A DNA stretch of 64,000 bases from Anthopleura xanthogrammica (lineage: Eukaryota; Cnidaria; Anthozoa; Actiniaria; Actiniidae): NCBI GenBank assembly GCA_964019055.1, contig OZ025211.1, forward strand, positions 11,599,900-11,663,899, written 5' to 3'. The position numbers and the translations under genes are program-made. Below are positions 1 through 10,628 of this stretch, in pieces (position 1 is the stretch's first letter; each line of letters begins with the position of its first letter). The notes beneath the pieces were generated by a model that saw only the letters and a list, made by a program, of their open reading frames with translations, did no database searches and was not told the origin of the DNA.

Positions 1-26
1 ACTGTTTTTCCAAGGTTCATCCTTAT

Positions 27-235
27 AAGGCCCGTTTACACTTGCAACTTTGTTGCGCAACTTGAGCGGTGATTTTATGGCGATTTTACGACGATGGATC
101 GCAGCTAGGTCGCCGATAATTCAAACCTGATCGAAATTTAGTGCAACTTGCTGCGATTTGGGTCGCGATAAAATCGCCATTGAAATCGATGGCCGCTCAA
201 GTCGCGCGATAAATTTGGTATTGTAAACGGGCCTT
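27..235. mobile_element. Short TIR element (MITE)
   Basis: The segment starts with AAGGCCCGTTTACA (27-40) and ends with its reverse complement (222-235). A second inverted pair lies inside (GCGCAACTTGAGCGG near 54 and CCGCTCAAGTCGCGCG near 193), so the whole unit folds into a hairpin. It has no coding capacity. The superfamily cannot be told from the ends. Confidence 0.6.
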
Positions 236-318
236 AAGAATATTAACATATTATTTTATTGTTTGGCTCGTTAACTACTGGTTAGGCAAACTTTTAGTAC
301 AAAAAAAAGCACTATTAA

Positions 319-543
319 CTTGAAGGTGTTAGTGTCCAATTCCCATTCATTTCTGTGTAGGCCTATAATCAGATTTTAATAAAACTTTACCCACTTGAAG
401 GTGTTAGTGTCCAATTCCCATTCATTTCTGTGTAGGCCTATAATCAGATTTTAATAAAACTTTACCCACTTGAAGGTGTTAGTGTCCAATTCCCATTCAT
501 TTCTGTGTAGGCCTATAATCAGATTTTAATAAAACTTTACCCA
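319..543. repeat. 75-bp tandem repeat, three copies
   Basis: Three head-to-tail copies of a 75-bp unit start at 319, 394 and 469. They look identical by eye, which implies recent amplification. The unit contains TTTTAATAAAAC. No gene is visible in it. Confidence 0.9.
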
Positions 544-2587
544 TCTCACAGCTTATCCCGTGTACTCTGCTATACCTTCCGTGTCTTCTGCGCGATACGG
601 ATGTAAGGAAATGGGCAAATATAAAGCATCACGTTTTCTTATTCCTACGAGCAGCAAATGTGTTCATGTTTTCATCGTTTCCCTGCATTCTACGTTACTT
701 TTTGCAACCTTTGTCACCTAAGATTAATTTTTTTTTTTATTTATCTGCTACTGTGAGATTTTTTGTCGTTATTACCGGATGTATTCAAGCCACACGTATT
801 GGTTTTCAAGGTCTTTTGAAAGTCATAAAACTGTAACCTTCTATTGTATGTAAGGACGTCCTCAAGAAGCTCTTTCCATCGCATTGGACTGTAACAAAAC
901 AATGTAGCTCAATTATAGCTAATGATTATCGTTTCTACTGTGTTCCGGTAGCAAAAATTAACCTTGGGTCGGGCCTGGAGTGATACATGGTTGATTCAGC
1001 AAGTACCGAGCTACGTATCTGAGGACTAGGCATTGAATCTCATTCAACTATCTACTGCATGATAAGTTCAACGTTTCATCAATTCAAAACGTTCCTTACG
1101 CGTCGGCCTGTCACTTTGTTGCGTCATTTTATGACTGAGAGTACTTAAAAAGAATTGATGATACTTGATGTTTGACTATTTTAAGTTTAATCTTGATTTT
1201 AATAGAATACCTGAGCTCTGAAGGGTAATAATATTGGTTTCTTTTCAATGACATTTCTTTGTAAATTCTGCTAGTAAATTATCGGGTATTGTTATAAACT
1301 CTGTATTAAAGCCATTCATCCATATTGAGCATAAGAATGTTATTCAATTTATTTTATGGACGGAAACATGAAAGAAATTTTAACAATCTTAATTAAAATA
1401 GTCTGAAAATAGTCTCTGGGTAAAAGGAATATGGAGTTTTGATATTCACTAAAACGTTGAGTCATGACATGTCAAGGAAAATTTAACACTGAGAGCGTGC
1501 AATGATTTCATCCCATCAAAGTTTTATCTTCGTACAAAAATTTACGTTCTCCTTAGTATAGACAGCAATGCAGCACTATTTTTGGTATTCATTTCAAACA
1601 ATACTAGACTAGCCATGTGAGAAATAAAGCTGAGAACAAGTTCTAATTTACAAGCCAAATTATTTACACTAAGAATTAAATGATAAAATATTCTCATTGA
1701 GTACACTCTTGCATTGATTGAGTGAATGTGGTACTCAACTTTATGTATTCCCAATGACTCTTAGAACATGCTTTGTACATGTTTGTTAAATCTTTCTACT
1801 TTTCACATAAGAACCTGTCTCTTTGTCAGGCTGAAGTGGTTCTTGTTCTTGTCTTTGTCAGGCTAAATCTCAGCCTAATGGTTTAAATTTTTTTTTCTTC
1901 TTTTTTTTACAACCGAAGCTTGTTTATTCCAGGATTCACTCAGTGTTGCCGTAGCCATGTCAATAAAACTGATTTTTTTTTTACAACAAAATTAATCATA
2001 TTCAGCGTTTCTATCAGACTATATTAGAGTATTAGAAATCTTCAAGAATGTATTTGCATTTTTAAAAACTCGAAATCTTTATTCTTATAGTAAATTCTAG
2101 TGCACAATAGATCTCTACACAATAAAAGGGGCTAGAACAAAACTAGTCCGCTTTTTCTTCCTAACTTATTTGCAACTATTTCCAAAAGAATGAAAACCAA
2201 TGGCCGCCGTATTGGTTGACTAAATAAAACAAAGCAATATAGGAAATTCAACCAAGATGGTGGCGGCTATGAAAATGGCAAAATTAGCAGGTTGAAATTC
2301 CTTAGTTTTTTCTATAAACTCTCACCAAAGTTACTTCAACTTCAACGATAAAAGAGCTATATGATTACATTTCTCTGCATATGTCAAAAAAAAATTTTGA
2401 CACCAGTAACTTGCGCGGGTTGAATGTAGAAAATATGGAATAACCAACAAAATAGTACTGTTCAAACGGTTTAGTTTTGTTTGAAAGGAATATCAAAAAC
2501 AGTGCTGCATCATGATGTCTAAGAGAAACATCAGTTTTCGTACAAAGATAGCACATCTGTTGCATTTTCCTTTTTCCAGGTGGTTGC
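544..2587. other. Non-coding stretch with dispersed repeat fragments
   Basis: No supportable gene. The part at about 1216-1420 reappears at about 42,660-42,830 and 43,740-43,920, and inverted near 47,040-47,220. From about 2360 the sequence is a diverged monomer of the satellite that fills 18.8-28.6 kb. The short ORFs here are not conserved. Confidence 0.6.
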
Positions 2588-2591
2588 TTAA

Positions 2592-3362
2592 GGTAATGCG
2601 ATCGTGCATTCGTGCGCATCTTTCCTGCGCTTTATTGAATATCTAAACATTTTACACGGTTACCTACCCTGATTTTTCTACTGTGAGTCCAGAACAACTT
2701 AGGCTACAATATATCAAAAAATGAAGGCAGGTAATTCGACTAAATTTTTAGTAATTTCACGAAGTGTTAATTTTCAAAGTACTTTTTCGTGATTGGGTTT
2801 CCTGTGGCCAAGGTCTTTCAACTATGGCGGATAAGACATTTTGACCTTTCTCCACGTTCAACGTGAAATATCTAAAAATCTTGCTCGGTGACCTACACTG
2901 ATTTTTTCACTGTGAGTCCAAGTTTACTAAAGCTACAACATATCCAAAAATGAAGGTAGATAATTCGACTAAGTTTTGAGTAAATCGCGAAAATGTCCGG
3001 AAATTCGGATCGTAAAGTACAGTCAAAATGTACTGTTTTGGACATTTAAACATCGAGAACTCATTCTGAACACAATAAAATGAACAATTTTGGGGTTTTA
3101 ATCATAATGTGTTAAGGTATGTATCATTTGAAATCGTTTATGCTACTTCTTCATGCCATATGGACTACGATAGCTTCTAGTTTACTTTGTCTTATTTTCC
3201 CCGAAAACACGGCCGCAAGCATTGTCTTTGAAAAATTATATCTTCCGAACGGATCCGGGTACCCCCATTTTTTATTTCATATTTTCACACTACAGCTCAA
3301 AAGGAATATTTGTGCCAAATTTCAAAAAAATTCATGGGAAAAAAATGCGCGATCGCATTACC
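2592..3362. mobile_element. Non-autonomous TTAA-targeting DNA transposon
   Basis: The ends are inverted: GGTAATGCGATCG at 2592 and CGATCGCATTACC ending at 3362, extending to about 19 bp with one mismatch. The tetranucleotide TTAA flanks both sides (2588-2591 and 3363-3366). The empty site is known, because the flanks rejoin to the satellite text GTGGCTGCTTAACAA seen many times elsewhere. Inside are two diverged copies of a roughly 225-bp unit (from about 2641 and 2870) and no transposase. TTAA targeting is typical of piggyBac and Kolobok; the ends do not decide between them. Confidence 0.75.
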
Positions 3363-3366
3363 TTAA

Positions 3367-4930
3367 TTACAAGAAAGTTTAAAGTGTATTGACGTAAATA
3401 CTCAAGTACAATCTTAACATGTCGTGGCTCAACATTTTATTGAATATCAAAACTCCATATAAGACTATTTTACTAGCTTATCTTCACGATAGACACCATG
3501 ATAAATTTCATAATATGAAATTGGAAGTCAGTTAGGGGTTAGGTGCACTTTTAAGAATGAAACGCTTATGAACTATATTTTCCTGGTTCCTAAGTTACAT
3601 GCGATCATGCACTTCCTGTGTAAATAGCTTTTGTTCAATTTCAAATAATTTTTGTTGTTAATATAATTGAGTGCTAAACTGAGTTATTTTCTAAGTAGGG
3701 TTAAAACCTCCAATGTAATTGAAATATTTTGTGTGAATTTCTATAGTAATAATCAGTCTACAGAAAGTTAGTTTTTAAAAATTTTCGGTACGGTTGTTTC
3801 GTGAAAACTGTAGAGAAACGCCTTCAGCACCCCTAAATATCTAAAGCCCTTTTAATATTAATTTAATCCATTTTCACCGATAAACGAGCAATATATCCAT
3901 TATTTTTCTTTATTCGTGTAAAGAATGTGTCTTTTATATTTCTTGAAAGCTGCAGAATTTTTTGACGTCAATGGCTAATGAAATATCATGGGTTAGTCAT
4001 TCCAGATATTGGATGCAATGATGAAATCGGTGCACGCTCTGTTAAATGTTCCTTTTTCCAGGTGGCTGCTTAACAAGGACTTTAAAGAGTATTGACATCA
4101 ATACTCAAGCACATTCTTGACATGTCTTAACTCAACATTTTAGTGAATATCAAAACTTCATATTCATTTTACCCAGAGGCCATTTTAAAATAGGACTGTA
4201 AAAAGTTCTTTGGCGTTTCCGTCCATACAATAAATTGGATAATCTTTATGCTCAACGTTATGGATAGAGATAACTTGGATTTTGAGTTTAAAAAAATACA
4301 TGAGAATTTACTGTTAGAATGAATTGAAAATGATATTTAAAACAAACTAATATCATTACCCTTCTAGGCTCAGAGCTTTAACTAACTTTTTATAACAACA
4401 CACTGATTTCCTTGATCGTGCTCTTGTTAGAAACATTTTGTGTAAGAACATCAGAAAACTAGGGCTTCGAAATTATGAACTTTGTGTACATGTTGCATCA
4501 ATTTCTGCCATAATTCAATTCTTGGGGTGCAACCACGTGACTCAATTATTATGATTACAGGCACATTCAGTCAACGACAATTGTGAGATATGATTTTCCT
4601 GCAGCTACTTGCTAGAATATAGGGCTGCCAATAAACTTGAGCTTCCAATTTCTTATATCTTGCATTTAGAAGTATACTATGTTATAGCTAAGATGGAAAA
4701 TACAAACGGCGAGGTTGAGTTAGGAAAATAGCAAATGCTCCGAGAAAGACAAATGCATTTCCGGAACTAATGAAAAGTTTAGTCTTTTTCAAGGAGGTAA
4801 TATTTTTTAATAATTTTCAAGGTAATATGAAGTACAAATATAATGTTGCTATTTCATCGCTATCTGTACATGTATGGTCAATCATTTATGGAAAACAACT
4901 GGTTATTTGAAAGGATGTTGTAATCATTTT
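3367..4930. repeat. Diverged satellite-related sequence upstream of gene copy A
   Basis: The stretch continues the interrupted monomer (to about 3640). A second related piece begins near 4020 with a pyrimidine-rich run and GTGGCTGCTTAACAAGGAC. The part from about 4020 to the gene is also found upstream of copy B (from about 28,890), and part of it upstream of copy C. No gene is seen. Confidence 0.55.
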
Positions 4931-5198
4931 AACTTAGAATACAAAGCTTCCATCACGAATGTTACTTTTGTTCGTCAACAAAACGAAAATAGCAAGGAAC
5001 ACGGAAAAAATATTGAGTTGAATTCAGGCCTGGTTGGTTAACTGAGTGGCTTAAATACACTTGACATTAATGGTGCTTTTACAAACTATCAAAAGTCCTT
5101 GAACTTGATAGATAATGAAACTAATGAACCTAAATTAGGGCCTTTTAAATCGACTGTATAATTTCATGGGAGATTGAGATTTAAAGATTTGTCACTGT

Positions 5199-5206
5199 TA
5201 TAAAAG
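5199..5206 (+). promoter_or_regulatory. TATA box of gene copy A
   Basis: TATAAAAG lies 51 bases before the ATG, in the block CACTGTTATAAAAGGCCAAC, which is conserved before copies B and C. The conserved block continues to the start codon, so the promoter was duplicated with the gene. Confidence 0.7.
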
Positions 5207-5256
5207 GCCAACCTTTTCCCATCTAAATCAGTTGGGTTGGAGAAGGCATTGCAATC

Positions 5257-7423
5257 ATGTCGTTCAAGCTCGCACTCCTGTTTGTCGTTTGTTTCCTTGC
5301 CTTAGCTGGAGCTATTCCAGTTGAGAAGACTGAAGACGAAGACACCAAACAACCTCAGGCTGTTGCTGCAGAACCTGAGAAAGAAGCCCCAGAAGAGGAT
5401 CCTGCTCCTGGTATGTCTTTCTATCTCTTTGATCACTTTTTGCTCTCTAAGGAATCAAGAGTGTTGTAGTATGAGTTCTGGTCCCGCCTTGCCGCTCGGC
5501 TTCGATTCCTAGTCTCGGCATCCATACGTGAGCAAAGTTTATTGGGTTTTCCCTTAATTTGAGAGTTTGGTTCTCCGATTTTAATTTCTTCCTCTACAAA
5601 ACTCTCACAATTTAAATTCCATGTGTGAGCTAGTCTTGCGCTGACTTAGATCAACCCAAAGGTACCGGTTGTTTCCTGATTCAGTGTAATTCAGTAATGT
5701 GTGTTATGGAATGGCTTGCCACAGATTTCTGATAAAAACAAACGCACTTTCTGTACATTTCTATCATGTGAAACATATGCTCACTTAAGTTTTGACGTTT
5801 TTTAGAGGATAACGAAGAAGAAGATGAAAGTGAAGACCAAAGCCAGGAGGACACCAATGATGAAGACAAAGAAGACGAAGACAACGAAGACGAAGAGGAG
5901 CCCGAGGTGGATGACAAGGAAGGTAATGATTGGATCAGCTAATTTAAGGTGACTCCAACTTAATTGAGAGTGGTTGTCGTTATTTCTTTAACTCGCTCGT
6001 ATCGCATTAAAAGTACGCAAACATTCAGGCTTTTAACAATGTATTTGAAATTAATTTTTGAGTCGCGTTTGCCGTAGCGGGCCGATTTTCTAACAGTGGT
6101 GTTGTCCTCCTGTTCGCCTAACTAGAAATCGATCGAATGCCTCAAAACTTCAGACTTTTGAATTGACATAATTTTATCTGCCAAGTTTGGAAAAATTCTA
6201 TCGAATGTAAGTAGCTACGCGACGAAAATAGTAGGCCTAAAAACTGACTTAAAAAAATGCATCGATAGATTTTCTCCAAACTCGATGAAATCAAAATTGG
6301 CAGATTTTCGAATTTATTTAAAATTATTTTGGAGGAAGAGATGGTTTGAATTTTTGGAAAACGTATTGAAACGCATGCACGCGCAAACAATTTTCATTGG
6401 TGTCAGTTCAGAGTGTATATTTCCTATCGCACAAAAATCGTGTCGAAAGATGTAGTCAAACTCCCCACCCCCTCCCCTGTGATCAAAATAACAATTTGCA
6501 TGTTTAGTTTTAGTGACTGGGTTTTTGATTTGTTTATAGAAGAACCAGAGAACGAAGTAGAGGCAAAGGAAGAAGACGAAAACGGTAAGAATGCATCAAA
6601 TCAAAAACTACTTGAGAAAAGAGAAATAAAAACGGAATGAAATTAAAACAGCACAAGTGAAAAGACAATGAAAAGGAAAAATATAAAACAAAAATCAATT
6701 GAGAAAAAATTGAAAATATAAAGCATGGATGGAGAGTTGGATGGGATAGTGGATGGGAGAGTGGATGGGAGAGTGGATGGGATAGTGGATGGGAGAGGGG
6801 ATGGGAGAGTGGATGGGAGAGTGGATGGATGGAAGGGCGGGTGGGATAGTGGGTAGAGGGGATAGTGAAAGGATGAGATAGTGGATGGATGGAAGGACGG
6901 GTGGGATAGGATGGGAGTTTCGGTGGGTGTAGTTAGTGGTTAGATGGGTTGGTAAATGGAAGAGTGGATGGATTAATGCATTGATAGAGTTTCCCTAGTA
7001 ACATTAGAACTGTTGCCGCATAATCAATGTTTTCATCTGTTTTTAGATGACGTTAAACGTCGCTACCGCCGACGCTGCAAATATGTGCGGAGGAGAGCAC
7101 GTAGATGTCGCTACAAGGTGCGTTGTACTGGAAACCTCTACCGAGGTCGAGGTCGCTGCTGTCGCAAATACCGTCACTGCAGTTATTACTATCGTAGAGT
7201 GAAGATCTGTCCGATCTGCCGACGACACTGCCGTCGAGTATGCAGATACAGATACCGACGAGTCTGCCCGTACCATAACGTTTGTGTCTGGAAACACAGA
7301 GGTAGAGGTAAATACTACCGAAGGTACCGGTACTGCCGTCGTGTAAGGCGCTGCAGAAGGGTTCGCTATCGTCACTGCTATAATCGCTGTCACGGATACA
7401 AATGCTACTATCCAAGAGGATAA
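5257..7423 (+). CDS. Secreted acidic-pro / Arg-Tyr-Cys-rich cationic protein, copy A
   Basis: Four exons: 5257-5410, 5806-5922, 6540-6584 and 7047-7423, joined by GT-AG introns that are all phase 1. They give a 230-residue precursor. Exon 1 encodes a signal peptide (hydrophobic core, likely cut after Ala-Gly-Ala at residue 19) and an acidic stretch. Exon 2 (39 codons) and exon 3 (15 codons) are almost all Glu and Asp. Exon 4 opens with Asp-Asp-Val-Lys-Arg, a probable convertase site, followed by about 120 residues with 48 Arg/Lys, about 20 Tyr, 17 Cys and no Asp or Glu, ending Tyr-Tyr-Pro-Arg-Gly. By count the propiece carries about -41 and the mature part about +48. That points to a secreted cationic peptide kept neutral until cleavage. 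No known family is recognised. Antimicrobial, nematocyst or matrix roles are all possible; the signal peptide argues against a nuclear protamine. Confidence 0.88.
6722..6965 (+). repeat. GGATGG-type minisatellite in intron 3 of copy A
   Basis: Degenerate units such as TGGATGGGAGAG fill the middle of intron 3. The same kind of array sits in intron 3 of copies B and C, so it predates the gene duplications. It ends about 80 bases before the exon 4 acceptor. Confidence 0.85.
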
Positions 7424-7604
7424 CTTGAAACTATTACCAGGAATAGTCAAACCGAATCGTCCATGGAACGACCGATGTTTTTAATACTAAGTTAAACTGT
7501 TGTTGTCATGTCAATTATATAGATATTGCTGTCAAAAATATTTTCACACATTATTTTAACACATCATTTTGCCCCTAAAAAACCTCTTGTTTAATGAATT
7601 TACA

Positions 7605-7610
7605 AATAAA
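7605..7610 (+). terminator. Polyadenylation signal of copy A
   Basis: AATAAA lies 182 bases after the stop codon. The matching place in copy C keeps it (39,334-39,329, minus strand). In copy B the motif is changed to AATACA, and the next AATAAA there is at 32,894. Confidence 0.6.
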
Positions 7611-7927
7611 ATTGTACCGTAAATAACTGAATTTTTATTCATTCTACCCAGTTATAAGATCTTTAAGGTTTTTGGCAGTAATTTAGTCATAAGGTAACAC
7701 CATTGTATCAAGGATTGAATAGTTTTGAAATTAAAATAAAATGTTCATTGATCATTCAAAAAAGTCTCATAATTCCCTTCTTCTTCTTTTACTTCTCGCC
7801 TTCTTCTTCAATCTTTCTTTCTTTATAATAATAATCATCAACATCAACATCATCCATCATCATCATCACCAACATCATCATCACCAACATCATCAACATC
7901 ATCATCATCATCATCATCATCATCCAT

Positions 7928-8793
7928 CGCCAGAAATTCCGAACGGACATGCGCAGTTAAAGTCATGATACTTAGAAAATTCAGGGCTCAAATATGGTGG
8001 GAAAAGTATTTGAGAAATTTCGATAAAGTAAAATACTTTAATTTTAACTGGATAAATAAGCCAGCCCGAACCTCAAAAACAATTAAGTGTATTCGAACAT
8101 TTTAATGCCAAGGACTATAATAGCCAGACATTACAGTGGATCATCATAAGAATATCTGAACCTGTTCTCACATCTTCGGCTCTCAGCTCAAAATAGTCAA
8201 ACACTTTTTCCTTCCCGAACTTCCAATCGATTGAGGAAGTATGTCTTGAGCATTTCCCGAAATTTCAGAAGGAATATTTAAATTTTCGTTTCGGTTTTAC
8301 GAGGTGAAGTTTAAGCATTAACAGGGCTTTCATTTCTGCCTCCATCTTGAGATGTAACTTGTCTTTGGAGTACAAGATGAAGCGCATTTTCACACTGAAC
8401 TCTTCTAAAAGTTGTTTATTCTGTTTATTCAATCTTGTTTAAAATCTTGGGTAAAATATCAACTGTGGAAGTGCTATTTAATGCCGAATGAAACCCTTTT
8501 TCTTGTCGAGACGCCATTATTATCGCAACCGGAAAGGTAAACATTCAATAGACCCCTTGCAGCACGTCGGAATGCGGCTCAATTTGGAAGGCAAAACAAT
8601 AGGTTCCAACTCTCAGGAGTTTGAAATTCTTTTGTTTTGCCCTCCAAATTGAGCTGCATTCCGACGTGCTGCAAGGGGTCTATTGTCACATTCACAATAG
8701 CCCAATCACAATTGAATCTACACAATTGTTTGATTGACAGGGTAAAAATCATGAATAATAAGCTCCGCCCAAAATGGTTCGGAATTTCTGGCG
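7928..8793. mobile_element. TIR element inserted in the CAT microsatellite
   Basis: CGCCAGAAATTCCGAAC (7928-7944) is repeated inverted at 8777-8793, and both outer flanks are CAT repeats. The 866-bp element has no transposase ORF, so it is non-autonomous. A second MITE is nested in it at 8546-8685. Target-site duplication cannot be read inside a triplet repeat. Confidence 0.7.
8546..8685. mobile_element. Foldback MITE, family 1
   Basis: A nearly perfect 140-bp palindrome: CAATAGACCCCTTGCAGCAC at the left, its reverse complement at the right, and the arms match almost to the centre. A related copy is at 52,685-52,788 beside the IMP4-like gene. Confidence 0.85.
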
Positions 8794-9575
8794 ATGATCA
8801 TCACCATCAGCATCATGCAGCAACATCATCAACATCAACTTCAACATCAACATCAACATCAACATCAACATCATCACCAACATCATCATCATCACTAACA
8901 TCATCACCAACATCATCATCATCACCAACATCATCACCAACATCATTATCATCACCAACATCATCACCAACATCATCATCATCACTAACATCATCAACAA
9001 CATCATCATCATCCCCAACATCATCATCATCACTAACATCATCATCATCACTAACATCATCACCAAAATCATCATCAACATCATCATCAACATCATCACC
9101 AACATCATCAACAACATCATCATCATCACCAACATCATCATCATCACCAACATCATCATCATCACCAACATCATCATCATCACCAACATCATCACCAACA
9201 TCATTATCATCATCAACATCATCAACAACATCATCATCATCACCAATATCATCATCATCATCAACATCATCATCATCATCAACATCATCATCATCATCAA
9301 CATTAACATCATCACCAACATCATCATCATCACCAACATCATCATCATCACCAACATTATCATCATCATCAACATCATCACCAACATCATCATCATCACC
9401 AACATCATCATCATCACCAACATCATCATCATCACCAACATCATCACCAACATCATCCTCATCACCAACATCATCACCAACATCATCATCATCATCATCA
9501 TCATCACCAACATCATCATCATCATCATCATCATCATCACCAACATTAACATCATCATCATCACCATCATCAACA

Positions 9576-10628
9576 TCATCAACCACACTTCCCACAACTA
9601 CCTCCGCCTCAAGACACGCACGTTTGTCACCACAACACTCCACCCTTCACATACCACTCTGTATAGTTTTATCATGGTTATAGTACGTGTCTAGCTCCAG
9701 AATAAAGTTTTTTTTACCTTACAATCGCCTCTCCGTCTTGCCATCCATCGTTCATTACCTGTTTAAGTGACACTACATAGTACCATTCCTCGGTACAATA
9801 TCTACTTATTCGTCTCTTCTTTCACCTACTTTTCCAAAACAGCACCGCTGACCGCACACAGGCAACCCACCATCCAATTTTTCTCCCGCCCACGCCAAAC
9901 ACGCACACAGCCCCTAATTCTCCAGTACTACCCCCCTTTCACGAGCCACACTCACAAGACCCTACTAATTCTTTGCTATCCAAGAAATTCCCCCTTTCGC
10001 GCTCGACCTTCGACACCCAAACATCCATGTCCAACACAGGAGGTCCAGGAAAAACTCGCCACCTAGATCTGGAACTAGGGAATGTTAGGAAGCTACAGCC
10101 CCCACAAGGTATGAATTTCATTATTCTATACCATTACACGGCTTATTTCCTTTATAACCCTCTCCTTGTCCCACCACCATCCTCAACGCAAACTCTCCTT
10201 CGCCATTTAGCACTTAATGACTGGTCCCGAGGGAAACAGTTAGTTTTGTTTCCCGAGAATCTCAAACGAAGAAACATTTTCTCTCCATTTTGAAAATTAT
10301 TTATTTACAAAAAAAATTTATTCCCCTCTCACGCTTTGATCACGTGCATTTATTACCCGCGCGGGAGTTATTGAGATTCATTTCCCTCCACGTGATGTAC
10401 TCTCGACCAATAAGAAAACGAGTTTGACTAGGATATATAATAATATTGTTTATTCCCGCGCTGATACATGTTCCCACGGTAGATCCGGTTTCTGGACGCT
10501 ACGTGTAGGGTGAAGCTCCAGGCCTGAGAGTTTTGAAACACGTTGGTTATAACAAACACCTTCTTGAAAATTAACTCTGGCACATTTTGCCTGAGTTCAT
10601 TCTCACATATTTACACACAACAGCATTA
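9576..10628. other. Non-coding stretch, no gene recognised
   Basis: C-rich sequence follows the microsatellite, then AT-rich sequence. Short ORFs (for example 9767-10066) show no domain. A GT-like donor follows CCCCCACAAG near 10,108, but no partner exon is evident. Confidence 0.5.

Larger units (their letters stand above)
7846..9575. repeat. CAT/CAA microsatellite downstream of copy A, split by an insertion
   Basis: A short (CAT)n run (7846-7927) and a long run of CAT with CAA interruptions (8794-9575) were probably one array, now separated by the TIR element at 7928-8793. Long ORFs through it (Ser/Thr/Pro, Asp/Val, Met or His rich) only reflect the triplet period. Confidence 0.9.

Noticed and set aside
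5257..5469. Exon 1 read through as a 70-codon secreted acidic peptide
   Set aside because: The frame continues into an intron with a clear GTATGT donor; downstream exons match in phase in all three copies.
7047..7423. Protamine or histone-like nuclear protein
   Set aside because: Arg content fits, but the signal peptide, propiece, Lys-Arg site and 17 Cys point to a secreted product.
7043..7450. Antisense ORFs over exon 4 of the cationic gene (also over copies B and C)
   Set aside because: Arg/Cys-rich codons leave few stops on the other strand; they start or end at no signals, and the sense gene explains the conservation.
8637..9683. Long ORFs (276-348 codons) rich in Ser/Thr/Pro, Met/Leu or Asp/Val
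   Set aside because: They are six-frame readings of the CAT/CAA triplet array; several frames are open at once and none has non-repeat domains.
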